Shown here: piece after piece, positions 15,840-24,650 of the stretch | Layout of the letters: each line of letters begins with the position of its first letter | Numbering within the stretch: position 1 is the first letter of the stretch | DNA from: an uncultured Succinatimonas sp. | Lineage (GTDB): Bacteria > Pseudomonadota > Gammaproteobacteria > Enterobacterales > Succinivibrionaceae | Assembly (NCBI RefSeq): GCF_905203285.1 | Contig: NZ_CAJKVK010000003.1 | Coordinates: 1-59,719, forward strand | Direction of reading: 5' to 3' | Length of the DNA stretch: 59,719 bases | The notes under the pieces: model-generated | The model's database searches: none | The model's input: the letters and a program-made list of their open reading frames with translations, nothing else | What the model was told of the DNA's origin: nothing | Translations under genes and position numbers: made by a program

Positions 15840-17903
15840 TTAAACCTTTTCTTCGTTATTAATAATAACCGTGGTGCGTGCCGGCATGGTTATGGTCTTG
15901 CCTGCAACCAGCTCTTTAATGAAGTTTGCGGAGAATTCATCCGAGCTCTTGGTAAGACCGAAGCAGGAAACCGACAGCTTTTCCTTTGACAATAAGTCGA
16001 ATAAAGCCTCAAGTCCCTCACCGTGATCGGTACGACGGATATTTCTTCCTGAAAGAGGAATTAGCAAGCTTTCACCCGAATCGGCATTATTGTCGGAATC
16101 TGCGGTATTGTCATCGGGCAGATACATGGCGGCAAGCAGCGGGAAGAGAATTGACCCCTGTTCAATCTTCATGGCCTGGCGTGAAGCGTTGACAAGAACT
16201 ATGGAGAAGCGGTTATTGTAAAGACGGATATAGCCGAAATAAGCACCGCCTGAAGTGATGAAGACCAAAGAACCCAAGGTTAAAGCCGGGTTGCTGCGGC
16301 GGATGTCGCTTAACTCTTTTATCGCTGTACTTACGGTTTTTGAGTAAGCCGTAACTTTGTGATCGCGCATGGCAATATAAGGAAGAGGTGAGCTCGGACC
16401 GATTTCGTATTGATCAAGAATATCGCCGAGTTCGTCACCCTGATAGAGACAAGGTATGCCGCGCCAGGTGAAAAGAACGGCCAAAGCCGACAGATATAAA
16501 GATTTTTCTCCGCCTAAAATTTCAAAGAAACGCGGCAGCGTGGAGTTATCAAGCTGATTTATAAGACAGAGCTTTATCTCCTGGGCAACGCCAACGGAAT
16601 AGTTTTCGCAGGTTCTGCGAAAATCTTCGCCGGTGTAAGGAATAGGATCTCCCGTCAAATTCACGCCGCCGAAGAATGCACGGATCGGGCTGATAAAGCC
16701 GGTGTAGTTAATCGCGCCGTCTAAGTTTTCGTCGGTATTTAAAACATAGCGGGCATCGGAGCGGTAATCGCCTATCATAAGGCAATCAGGATGCACTGAA
16801 CGAGCTTCATGGCAGATTTGGCCGAGGCGCTTTAGATTGTTGCGGGATGTTCCGTTATCACCGATTTGCGAGGCATGGGCGATAATAAGACCGTCGGCAT
16901 TATAAGCTTCGGAAATCCATTTTTTGACTACGCTGTTGGCACCTTTGTACATCATATGTCTTATAGCGCGGGAGGCGTAGTTTAATTTAGGACAATTAGG
17001 ATTGTCGTTAAAATATACTGCCTGATCGTTGGGGAGAAATGAATAATAATCCCGATAAGGTGAGTCTTTATGATGCAGTGCGCCCTTGCCGGTACGTTCC
17101 ATGCGGTCAAACCACGGATGGTTGTCTCCGGTGTGATTTAAGGTAGTACTTAAAATAAGGCGCATATCGAGATCGGATGTCGTTTGGCGCAGGCGCTTTA
17201 ATGCACCGTTGCCGCCGAAATGCGGATCGATTACGTCATAATCCTCGGTATCAAGTTTTTTAGGGGAGGGGGCTTTAAAAATCGGAGTAAGGCAAATACC
17301 GCTTACGCCCATATCTTTTAAGTACGGGAGCATGGCGGCGATACCGTCCAGATCTCCGCCGCAATGAACTTCGTCAAGGTTTTTGTATTCAAAAACGTTG
17401 GCGTGAATAGGGGTGTCGGCAGCGTAATGATCGGCGTCAATGGTGAAATAATCTTTAGAAGAGGCAAAACGATCGGGGAAGATTTCATATAAAACCAAAT
17501 CTTTGACCCAATAAGGATGTCTTGCATTGAGCTCAAAGGCAAAACAGTGATGTATGAGCGGGCATTCGCGCGACATGCCTAAAGAGCTGTACCATACGAC
17601 ATCGGTAGTTTGCGATGAAGAATTTAATAAAGAAATCTTAAAGCAGTACCATTGAAAATTATCACCCTCATCGACGGTAAGCTTTGCCGTAAAACGGTGA
17701 ATTCCGGACTTGGAACCGATATAGAGCATTTCAACGCGCTTGGGCTCATGCTGCGGGAAGGATACGAGCTTACAGCTTAAGCGGCGCGGATTAGCTCCGC
17801 GGACGTATAAAACTACGGTTTTATGATTGGTTCCCGGAGCCGTGCATGTATGGAAACACTGGAACGGCAAATTGCTCCTTGGAGATGAGGTGTTCTGACG
17901 CAT
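15840..17903 (-). CDS. MalZ-like GH13 protein lacking the catalytic residues (probable pseudoenzyme)
   Basis: The 687-residue protein has the layout of maltodextrin glucosidase MalZ and neopullulanase: an N-terminal beta domain (about 1-130), then a GH13 barrel beginning PYWVKDLVLYEIFPDRFA and GGDLDGIAAMLPYLKDMGV. All conserved catalytic blocks are altered. Region I Asp is S252 (STTLNH). Region II reads DGLIIAHAS at 337-345, where MalZ has the R-x-D-x-x-H of DGWRLDVVH, so the Arg is I340 and the nucleophile Asp is A342. The acid/base Glu is D379 (MIGDYR). Region IV SHD is NST (453-455). The frame is intact with a good ribosome site (AAGGAAG), 14 bp after pepD, so this is a maintained protein. 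A sugar-binding or regulatory role is inferred. Confidence 0.85.
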   Translation of the reverse strand: MRQNTSSPRSNLPFQCFHTCTAPGTNHKTVVLYVRGANPRRLSCKLVSFPQHEPKRVEMLYIGSKSGIHRFTAKLTVDEGDNFQWYCFKISLLNSSSQTTDVVWYSSLGMSRECPLIHHCFAFELNARHPYWVKDLVLYEIFPDRFASSKDYFTIDADHYAADTPIHANVFEYKNLDEVHCGGDLDGIAAMLPYLKDMGVSGICLTPIFKAPSPKKLDTEDYDVIDPHFGGNGALKRLRQTTSDLDMRLILSTTLNHTGDNHPWFDRMERTGKGALHHKDSPYRDYYSFLPNDQAVYFNDNPNCPKLNYASRAIRHMMYKGANSVVKKWISEAYNADGLIIAHASQIGDNGTSRNNLKRLGQICHEARSVHPDCLMIGDYRSDARYVLNTDENLDGAINYTGFISPIRAFFGGVNLTGDPIPYTGEDFRRTCENYSVGVAQEIKLCLINQLDNSTLPRFFEILGGEKSLYLSALAVLFTWRGIPCLYQGDELGDILDQYEIGPSSPLPYIAMRDHKVTAYSKTVSTAIKELSDIRRSNPALTLGSLVFITSGGAYFGYIRLYNNRFSIVLVNASRQAMKIEQGSILFPLLAAMYLPDDNTADSDNNADSGESLLIPLSGRNIRRTDHGEGLEALFDLLSKEKLSVSCFGLTKSSDEFSANFIKELVAGKTITMPARTTVIINNEEKV

Positions 17904-17917
17904 ATATACTTCCTTGC

Positions 17918-19372
17918 CTATAACTGACTTAATGTACGTTTTACAGCTTCGTATACGTTTTTGGTGCCCTGAATGGAAACGCGTTCAAAGGGTGAATGCG
18001 GGCTGTTGATGGTCGCGCCTAAAGAAACCAGCTGTAAATCGGGTGCCTTGGCGGCAAACATAGCGCATTCAAGACCTGCGTGCAGCGCAGTAACAATCAT
18101 GTCTTTACCGGTTATTTCCTTGTAATTTTCGTTAAGGCAGGAAATCAAGCTGTTTTCGCTCGGAGATTCCCAACACGGATGACGATTGTCGATTTCAATT
18201 TCAAGGTTATCGATTAAGCTGCAAAAAGCGCTTAATTTAGCGATTATGTCATCAAGTCCGCTTTCTTTTAAGGAGCGGGGCATGAGGCATAAAGACAAAC
18301 TGTTGTCATCAGTTGAAACCAAGCCTAAATTTACTGAAGTCTCAACGATTTCAGGGTTTACATCCCACGGACGGATAGGTCCTAGAGGCAATGCTCTAAT
18401 AAGGGACAGGAATGTTTGGGTGTCGGTAAGTCCGAAAGCTTTGGCGCAGTCAGTCTCGTTTACGGTTAAAGTCATATCAGGATCGGTTTCTTTATAAAAG
18501 TCCCGATAAAAAGAGAAGCTTTCTTCTACGGCTTTAACGAACGCATCGGCTCTGTCGCCGGGGACTTTCACCGTAACCTGCGCTGTGGACGGAATGGAGT
18601 TTCTGACATGACCTGAGGTGAAATTTGCTAAGAATACGTCACAGGTATCATCTGAGACGTTAAGCAAAACCGCACTTAAAACTTCGGCGGCATTAGCCCT
18701 GCCTTTGTTGATATCGGTACCGCTGTGGCCGCCTTTTAAACCGCTTAAACATACGTTAAAAGCTTTGGTGTCTTCAACGTCGATGCGCTCGGATGTGAAT
18801 TTTAAATTGATATCGACGGAGCCTGCGCAGGCAACGAACAGAAAATCATCATCCTCCGAATCAAGATTGATAAGGTATTTCCCCTCTTTGAGGATTTCAG
18901 GAGCAATCAGGATGGCTCCTTTCATGGTCGACTCTTCTTCAACCGTAAAGACGGCAATAAGCGGACCGTGATTGAGTTCTTTATCTTCAAGGATGGCAAG
19001 AGCGGTACAGGCACCGATTCCGTCGTCTGCACCTAAAGTCGTTCCTTTGGCATAAACAAAACCGTCGTCTTTAACTACGGGAATGATCGGATCTTTTAAA
19101 AAGTCATGCACAACGGAGCTGTCTGCTACCGGAACCATATCGATATGGGATTGCAGAATTACGGTGTCTTTATTTTCATAACCTTTGGACGCCTTCTTTT
19201 TGATAATTACGTTGCCGCATTCTTCGACTTTATATTCAAGACCGTTTTTCTTAGCAAATTCGCATAAATACTTAGCAATTCCCTGTTCGTGTCCTGAAGG
19301 ATGAGGAATGGCGCAAAAATCTGCAAAGTGTGACCATACTGCCTTTGGTTCTAAATTTGAAATATCAGTCAT
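17918..19372 (-). CDS. pepD: Cytosolic non-specific dipeptidase PepD (aminoacyl-histidine dipeptidase)
   Basis: PepD is a zinc M20-family peptidase that cleaves dipeptides such as Xaa-His in the cytoplasm. The 484 residues match E. coli PepD (485). The metal and catalytic blocks are visible: HIDMVP, TTLGADDGIGACTALAIL, FTVEEESTMKGA, LINLDSEDDDFLFVACAGS, GLKGGHSGTDINKGRANA, and the C-terminal ALHAGLECAMFAAK and INSPHSPFERVSI. The MalZ-like gene follows after 14 bp on the same strand. The gene is divergent from fluC. Confidence 0.95.
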   Translation of the reverse strand: MTDISNLEPKAVWSHFADFCAIPHPSGHEQGIAKYLCEFAKKNGLEYKVEECGNVIIKKKASKGYENKDTVILQSHIDMVPVADSSVVHDFLKDPIIPVVKDDGFVYAKGTTLGADDGIGACTALAILEDKELNHGPLIAVFTVEEESTMKGAILIAPEILKEGKYLINLDSEDDDFLFVACAGSVDINLKFTSERIDVEDTKAFNVCLSGLKGGHSGTDINKGRANAAEVLSAVLLNVSDDTCDVFLANFTSGHVRNSIPSTAQVTVKVPGDRADAFVKAVEESFSFYRDFYKETDPDMTLTVNETDCAKAFGLTDTQTFLSLIRALPLGPIRPWDVNPEIVETSVNLGLVSTDDNSLSLCLMPRSLKESGLDDIIAKLSAFCSLIDNLEIEIDNRHPCWESPSENSLISCLNENYKEITGKDMIVTALHAGLECAMFAAKAPDLQLVSLGATINSPHSPFERVSIQGTKNVYEAVKRTLSQL

Positions 19373-19558
19373 GAACCTTAGTCCTTTTTTGTTTTAAGTT
19401 ATCAAGTAAGTTCTTAAAAAACGCTTTGTTAGTTAATTTTCTGTGGTTAATTATACAAAAAGGGTGAAAAAAAAGCTGATTAAACTTTGTGTTGCGTGAG
19501 TTTGACGGGTTTTTGCGTACAATATATTAATAAGTATTTTACTGATGTGAAGAAAAAT

Positions 19559-19918
19559 ATGCCTACGTTAATAGCTGCGGTTTTCGTGACCGGAGGATTA
19601 GGCGCCTTGGCAAGACTCGGCTGTCAAATTCTCGGTAAAAAGGTAACTCTTGATTTCCCGATAGGAACTATAGCGGCCAATATTCTGGCGGCTTTTTTTA
19701 TAGGCATAGTTATGCCGCTTGAACTGACGTTTGAATTAAAAGCGGTTATCGCCTCGGGCTTTATCGGATCGCTAGGTACTCTGTCGTCCGTTTGTTCCGA
19801 TATGTTTTTGCTGGTAAAAGACCGGGAGTTTTTAAAAACGCTATATTATGTCGTATGCACCGTTTGTCTTGGCTATTTAGCATTTACTTTAGGTAAATCC
19901 TGCGGAGGTCTTGTTTAA
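19559..19918 (+). CDS. Fluoride channel subunit FluC/CrcB, divergent copy 1
   Basis: FluC (CrcB) forms dual-topology dimeric fluoride export channels in the inner membrane. From the ATG at 19559 the product is 119 residues with four hydrophobic helices. Family blocks are GGLGALARL, PIGTIAANILAAFFIGI and GFIGSLGTLSSV. The last should read like GFCGGLTTFSTF, so both phenylalanines of the pore are replaced (L and V). An upstream TTG at 19487 would add 24 residues that the family does not have. It abuts the second copy without a gap (stop at 19918, next ATG at 19919), suggesting a heterodimer. Confidence 0.82.
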   Translation: MPTLIAAVFVTGGLGALARLGCQILGKKVTLDFPIGTIAANILAAFFIGIVMPLELTFELKAVIASGFIGSLGTLSSVCSDMFLLVKDREFLKTLYYVVCTVCLGYLAFTLGKSCGGLV

Positions 19919-20362
19919 ATGGAATATGTGTTTAGAAAGCAGGTAGTTACCGTAAGACGCAGGATTAGAAAATTGGAGCATTCCGATTGGTTTTTGACTT
20001 TTGTGGGCGGAGGGATCGGAGCTGCTTTGCGTTTTTACCTTGAGTCGGTAAGTTTCAGCATTGCCAATTTGTCGCTTGCCAATATTTTAGGCTGTTTTTT
20101 CATGGGGATCCTTATCGGCTTATCGGTATTTAAGCTTATGGATAACAATTGGTATAAACCTTTGCTTCAGACCGGTTTTTTGGGAGGTTTCACCTCATTT
20201 AGCGCATTAATGACAATTGCCTCTTTAGGCGACGGACTTCTTTATTCGATTGGCTGGGCTTTTGCCTTGGTATTAAGCGGCTGCGGACATTTTATCTGCG
20301 GTTTTATTCTGGTGTTTCTGTTCGTTCATTTTAAACACGGACAGAAATTTTCTAAAAAATAA
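19919..20362 (+). CDS. Fluoride channel subunit FluC/CrcB, copy 2
   Basis: This 147-residue protein has four transmembrane helices and better conserved FluC blocks: GGGIGAALRFYL, SLANILGCFFMGIL (the conserved Asn-x-x-Gly) and GFLGGFTSFSAL, which keeps the first pore Phe. It has a longer, basic N-terminus (about 25 residues) than copy 1. It starts one base after the copy-1 stop codon, so equal synthesis is likely. Heterodimeric Fluc pairs with one degenerate ion path are known in other bacteria. I saw no fluoride riboswitch upstream. Confidence 0.85.
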   Translation: MEYVFRKQVVTVRRRIRKLEHSDWFLTFVGGGIGAALRFYLESVSFSIANLSLANILGCFFMGILIGLSVFKLMDNNWYKPLLQTGFLGGFTSFSALMTIASLGDGLLYSIGWAFALVLSGCGHFICGFILVFLFVHFKHGQKFSKK

Positions 20363-20419
20363 TCTCCGTTAAGCTCGGCTTTACGGTTTTAATTTAGCTT
20401 GCAGCTCTTTGCATGAGAA

Positions 20420-20447
20420 AAAAATTCCCCGCATCGGGGAATTTTTT
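20420..20447. terminator. Bidirectional terminator between fluC and uspE
   Basis: AAAATTCCCCG (20421-20431), loop CAT, CGGGGAATTTT (20435-20445), with a T6 tract on the plus strand and an A tract on the other side. It serves both convergent genes. Confidence 0.88.
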
Positions 20448-20460
20448 GTTTAAGACTTAT

Positions 20461-21381
20461 CTAGTCTTTTGCTTCATCAATGGTCTTATTGTTATAAACA
20501 AATAAGTCAGCATCAATGTAGTCTACTATTTCTTCGCAGGTATTACCGATGAAAGCGGCAGATACTCCCGAACGTCCTGCCGATCCGATAAGTACGGCCT
20601 GCGGAGCAAGAACACGGCACAGATTCGGAATGACGTCTTCAGGCAATCCCTCTTCGATATGGCACTGCTCAGGCGGAATATTATGCTGCTTGGCAAATTC
20701 AATAAGACGACGCTGATGTTCTTTTAAGATGCTTTCGGCGTATACTTCAGGGGCGTAGTTGGGAACTTCAAGCATTACGGTAGGCAAAAGAACCGGCGCG
20801 GAATTTATAAGATGAATTTTGCCTTTGGTGATGGTGGCGAGCATTTGGGCTTCGCGCAGCAGTTTGATATTGGTATTGCGCTTTTGTCCCGAGGTGAAAT
20901 CAAGTGCTACGACGATATTGCCGCTGGCGTCCCACGGATGTTCTTTAGCGATTACGACCGGAGTGGGGGAGTTTCTTAAAAGATACCAGTCAATCGGAGT
21001 AAAGATGATTGAGTCTAAAACTCCGTGGCGGTTGGCACCTTTTATAAGCAAATCATAATTGCCGTTAATCATTTCATCAATGATGGCTTCGCCCAGATCT
21101 TTGGCCCAGATCACTTTAGGAATAACATGAACATCGGGATTGGCGTATTTTTTGATTTCAGCCTCAAGAGCCTCAAGATGTACTTTTTCCACTTCCTCTT
21201 TGGTGCTGTTTTCTTTTTTACGGTTGAGGATATGGATATCGTAAGAAAAGTCGTAAATAAGCCTTAAAGCGGTAATGGTTGCATTCGGATTATACCGGGT
21301 AAATTCAATTGCACGCTTTAAAGCCACCTGATAATCGCGTTTGGGTTCAATTACTGCTAATAAGTTATTATATTTTTTCAT
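20461..21381 (-). CDS. uspE: Universal stress protein UspE (tandem Usp domains)
   Basis: The 306-residue protein carries two Usp alpha/beta domains (about 1-150 and 155-300). The wording follows E. coli UspE: YNNLLAVIEPKRD at the start, LIYDFSYDI, DLLIKGANRHGVLDSIIFTPIDWYLLR in the first domain, then EEGLPEDVIPNLCR and LIGSAGRSGVSAAFIGNTCEEIVDYI in the second. It is a cytoplasmic stress-response protein of uncertain biochemical role. The start has a good ribosome site (AAGGAG, 7 bp upstream), and the gene stands alone on the minus strand. Confidence 0.92.
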   Translation of the reverse strand: MKKYNNLLAVIEPKRDYQVALKRAIEFTRYNPNATITALRLIYDFSYDIHILNRKKENSTKEEVEKVHLEALEAEIKKYANPDVHVIPKVIWAKDLGEAIIDEMINGNYDLLIKGANRHGVLDSIIFTPIDWYLLRNSPTPVVIAKEHPWDASGNIVVALDFTSGQKRNTNIKLLREAQMLATITKGKIHLINSAPVLLPTVMLEVPNYAPEVYAESILKEHQRRLIEFAKQHNIPPEQCHIEEGLPEDVIPNLCRVLAPQAVLIGSAGRSGVSAAFIGNTCEEIVDYIDADLFVYNNKTIDEAKD

Positions 21382-21497
21382 AGCGCGCTCCTTAGCTTAT
21401 CTCCTTTCTTATTGATAATCATAATGTTAAGCGCGTGTTTTTGCAGTGACTTTATTCAATAAGCGTGCGCCAGGTTAAGCTTTTTAGTGATAACTTT

Positions 21498-23084
21498 TTA
21501 CATCTTGATGTCGCGCGGTCTTATTCCCATGATTAAACAGGACAAAACGAATGTAGCGGCGCCCGTCGCTACAAACAGTGCAAGGTACAGTGAGGCCTGC
21601 AAAGTCGACATTGAAATCCATTCGTTAAAGTCAGGGGCAAAACGGCGTACGACGTAAGCCATTAACAGTGCGGCGACAAGAGCCTTGGTTATGAACTTTA
21701 AGGAGTAGGAAGACAGGGTGTAAATTTTTCTTTTGTATAAAAGGTATAAAAGCTGACCTGCATTGACGTATGCGGCAAGAGCGGTTGACAGGGCCAGGCC
21801 TACGTAGCCTAAGGGCCAGACTAAGATTAGATTGAAGACGATATTGGCACCCATTGAAATTATACCGCAGCGCACAGGGGTCTTGGTGTCCTGCAATGCG
21901 GCAAATCCTTGGACTAAAACGCGGACCAGCATGATTGCGCAAAGCCCCGAGACTGACGCTATTAAAGAGGCGGATGACAACAAAACATGATCGGAGGTAA
22001 AGGCTCCGCGCATAAAGAGCACGCGTAAAATAGGTTCGCGCAGCGCAATAATGCCCATCATTGAAGGCAAACCCAGCAAAAGTACCAGGCGAACTCCCCA
22101 ATCTAAAGTTTTTTCGTAAGTACTATGATCTTCTTTAATATTGACGCGTGACAGTGCAGGAAGGATCACAGTTGAAATGGCGACGGCAAAAATTCCTATC
22201 GGGAATTCAAGCAGTCTGTCCGAATAATAAAGATAGGAGATGGCTCCGGTGGCTAAAAATGAAGCAAGAACGGTATTTACCAAAAGGTTTAATTGACTTG
22301 CCGAAACTCCGAACAGTGCGGGAAGCATCAAGGTGCGGATGGTTTTAACCCCTTCGTGGTTCCATCCCCAGCGCGGCAGACATAAAAGTCCCGTTTTATA
22401 GACAAAAGGCAGGACAAAGAGCAGCTGGAATACGCCGCCTGCCGTCATTGCCGCGGCAAGAATAAGGTTGGGGTCGGCAAAATGCGGGGCGATAAAGTAT
22501 GCTGCGGCTATCAGCACCAGATTTAAAATGCACGGGATGATGGCCGGTACGGCAAAGCGCCCGAAAATATTTAAAATTGAGCAACACAGCGCCGTCACGG
22601 TAATAAAGAAAAGATAGGGAAAGGTAATGCGCAGCAGCTGCGAAGCTTCTATAAATTTATCGGCATCGCTTTCTCCTTTATACCAAGCCTCAAACCATCC
22701 CCAGCCGAAGATTGCCGTAACTACGGGAGAGAGAATCATACCGATAATTGAGATTATTAGGACAATAAGTCCCAATGTTCCGGCGGATTTTGCGGCAAGC
22801 TCTTTAAGCTCCTTTTCACTTTTATCACGCTTGGTTTTGGTCATGACCGGAACGAAAGCCTGTGCGAAAGCCCCTTCGGCAAAAAGACGCCTGAAGAAAT
22901 TCGGAATGCGATTGGCAAAGAAATAAACGTCGGCGCTAAGTCCTGCACCTAATAATCCTGCGATGGCGATGTCGCGGAACATGCCTAAAATGCGGGACAT
23001 AAAGGTTGCGCCCGCGGTGACGGCTCCGGAGCGCAGAAGACGCTGAGCCGGAAGATTTTTTTTGTTTGATGCTGCTTTTTTCAT
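21498..23084 (-). CDS. murJ: Lipid II flippase MurJ
   Basis: MurJ flips lipid II across the inner membrane for peptidoglycan synthesis. The 528-residue polytopic protein begins, after a short basic tail, with LLRSGAVTAGATFMSRILGMFRDI, then ADVYFFANRIPNFFRRLFAEGAFAQAFVPV, the charged residues that line the MOP-superfamily cavity. There are about 14 hydrophobic segments. DRLLEFPIGIFAVAISTVILPALSR is the second hallmark. It is a single gene; its upstream side is the 1.2-kb repeat-rich region. Confidence 0.96.
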   Translation of the reverse strand: MKKAASNKKNLPAQRLLRSGAVTAGATFMSRILGMFRDIAIAGLLGAGLSADVYFFANRIPNFFRRLFAEGAFAQAFVPVMTKTKRDKSEKELKELAAKSAGTLGLIVLIISIIGMILSPVVTAIFGWGWFEAWYKGESDADKFIEASQLLRITFPYLFFITVTALCCSILNIFGRFAVPAIIPCILNLVLIAAAYFIAPHFADPNLILAAAMTAGGVFQLLFVLPFVYKTGLLCLPRWGWNHEGVKTIRTLMLPALFGVSASQLNLLVNTVLASFLATGAISYLYYSDRLLEFPIGIFAVAISTVILPALSRVNIKEDHSTYEKTLDWGVRLVLLLGLPSMMGIIALREPILRVLFMRGAFTSDHVLLSSASLIASVSGLCAIMLVRVLVQGFAALQDTKTPVRCGIISMGANIVFNLILVWPLGYVGLALSTALAAYVNAGQLLYLLYKRKIYTLSSYSLKFITKALVAALLMAYVVRRFAPDFNEWISMSTLQASLYLALFVATGAATFVLSCLIMGIRPRDIKM

Positions 23085-23188
23085 GCGGCTATTTTAGCAA
23101 ATAGGAAAAGCCGCTCTTTAAAAATATTTGTTGTGGCGTGTTTTCATTTGTGAAAATTTTGCTAAAAGCAAGAGGGATAAAAAAATAA

Positions 23189-23197
23189 TTATCCACA
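23189..23197 (+). promoter_or_regulatory. Perfect DnaA box
   Basis: TTATCCACA matches the high-affinity DnaA consensus exactly, at the start of the repeat-rich region and directly beside the first TGTGGGAAA copy (23200). Confidence 0.6.
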
Positions 23198-24237
23198 CCT
23201 GTGGGAAAACCTGTGGAATCTGTCAAAATCTGTGGGAAAAGTGCATTAAATGCGCATTTGCAGACTGTGGGAAATTTTTATAAATTAAATCTTGACAGAG
23301 TAAAAATACTTAATTATCAATATGTTAAGTGTTAAATCCTTGTAAAACCCTGATCGGACAAGGGCTTGTGGTTTTTGGGGGAATTTTTTAGAAAAATCCT
23401 TATTGTGGGAAATTTCTTTAAAATCTGTGGGAAACTTTGTGGGATCTTTCTGTAAAGCGCATTCTTATCGGGTTTTGGCTGTGGGATAAAAATTTAATCC
23501 CGCGATAAAAGAGGGTTTATTTCACCTGTGAAAGTCAAGAAAAAACCGTAAAATTTTTTTTAGCCTGTGGGAAAGTTGTGGGATTTTGCCAAATTGTGGG
23601 GAAAATAAGTTTTTCAGCTTGACAAGATAAAAATAGTAAACAAAAGCATAAAAACTATTCTGTATCAGGATAAAAAATGTGGACTTTATCACTTTTTTAT
23701 AAGTGTTTTACTTGAATTTTACTTTCATTTTTGAAATTTTTAACAAAGTCAAGCAAAGGTCGTTAAAAAAAATCCCCAGCCTGTGGGAAACTCTGTGGAA
23801 TCTGTCAAAATCGGTGGGGAAAATGCATATATAAGCCAAGCTGCAGCTGTGGGTAATTTAAGTAAAAATTTAATTATCTGTAAATATTTTATTATTTATC
23901 AATATGTTATATATAAAACCGCTTACGCTTGCGTATTTGCCGGTGGTTGTGGGAAATTTTGTCTGTTACGGGAAAATTTAAAGACAGCCATATTTAGATG
24001 ATTTTCTGTAGTTTGGGTGATCGATTTTGCGGTAAGTAGCATTCCTATGCGCTTTTGTGCAAAATTTGGAGTTGAAGGCCGATTTTTTTTAGAAAAATTT
24101 TATTTGTGAAAGTCAAATCTTTTTCATTAAAAAATTTACGGATGTGGGTAAAGCTGTGGGAAACTTGTGGATATTTTGTAGTTTTTTACAGAATATATTT
24201 TTTAAATTGCGGACTGTTTTTTGTTATGTAGAAAAGT

Positions 24238-24265
24238 TTGTTATGAGTTAGAGTAGGGGTATAAT
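24238..24265 (+). promoter_or_regulatory. Sigma-70 promoter of the fez-like operon
   Basis: TTGTTA (24238-24243), a 16-bp spacer and a perfect TATAAT (24260-24265) lie 67 bp before the first start codon of the operon. An imperfect AT-rich dyad runs through and beyond the -10 box (about 24261-24285). It could be an operator, for example for Fur, but does not match a Fur box well. Confidence 0.6.
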
Positions 24266-24332
24266 AGTTGTGATTGAGTTATTGTAGTAATCTTTAACTA
24301 ATTTGGGTTTTTGTAAGGTAACGGAATTGGCT

Positions 24333-24650
24333 ATGTTTAAAAATTTTTTGCATAAGCTTGGAATTCCAACGGATAAGGCTTCGTACATTCTGAATGAAGT
24401 TGAGGTTGCTCATTTTATTCAAGGGCGCGTCAGAGTTATATATCCGAAGTTAAAGCACGATGACGAGCTTTACTTGAAAGTAAAGAGGGAATTAAGTTCC
24501 ATTAAGGAGCTGTCTGATTTTACGATTAACCGCATAACCGGTTCAGTTGTTCTTAGATATGAACCGCAGAATATAAAGCCTAATAGTTTTTTAGCCGAAC
24601 TTTTAAACGGTGCTTATGCAGAATATACCCGTAAAGGAGTGAAAAAATGA
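24333..24650 (+). CDS. HMA-like domain protein without metal-binding cysteines (fez-like operon, gene 1)
   Basis: From the ATG at 24333 the product is 105 residues. A ferredoxin-like beta-alpha-beta pattern of the HMA/HMA2 kind is visible: GRVRVIYPKL (31-40), an amphipathic helix, then FTINRITGSVVLRYEP (63-78). There are no cysteines, so it cannot bind metal through CxxC. An upstream TTG at 24303 gives 10 extra residues without better context. Its stop overlaps the next start (ATGA), so it is translationally coupled to the second HMA protein. A scaffold or partner role for the ATPase is inferred. Confidence 0.7.
   Translation: MFKNFLHKLGIPTDKASYILNEVEVAHFIQGRVRVIYPKLKHDDELYLKVKRELSSIKELSDFTINRITGSVVLRYEPQNIKPNSFLAELLNGAYAEYTRKGVKK

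Larger units (their letters stand above)
23085..24332. repeat. AT-rich gene-free region with about 20 TGTGGGAAA-type repeats and a DnaA box
   Basis: About 1.25 kb between murJ and the fez-like operon has no credible gene. It is packed with the 9-mer TGTGGGAAA and close variants, nearly all in the same orientation. Exact copies start at 23200, 23231, 23266, 23404, 23426, 23566, 23782, 23949 and 24155; TGTGGAATC starts at 23212 and 23794. A perfect DnaA box TTATCCACA is at 23189-23197, and TGTGGATAT at 24166. The repeats differ from the reverse DnaA box TGTGGATAA mainly at one position. A 48-bp segment at 23200-23247 recurs at 23782-23829 with 42 of 48 matches. Replication-origin or DnaA-titration function is a hypothesis; another iterated protein site is possible. 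Confidence 0.75.

Noticed and set aside
19373..19558. Fluoride riboswitch before fluC
   Set aside because: I looked for the crcB-motif pseudoknot elements and did not find a convincing match.
23783..24001. 72-codon reading frame inside the TGTGGGAAA region
   Set aside because: It is a chance frame through repeats; composition and lack of ribosome site argue against a gene.
24250..24290. Fur box at the fez-like promoter
   Set aside because: The AT-rich dyad around the -10 box has too few matches to the Fur consensus to call.
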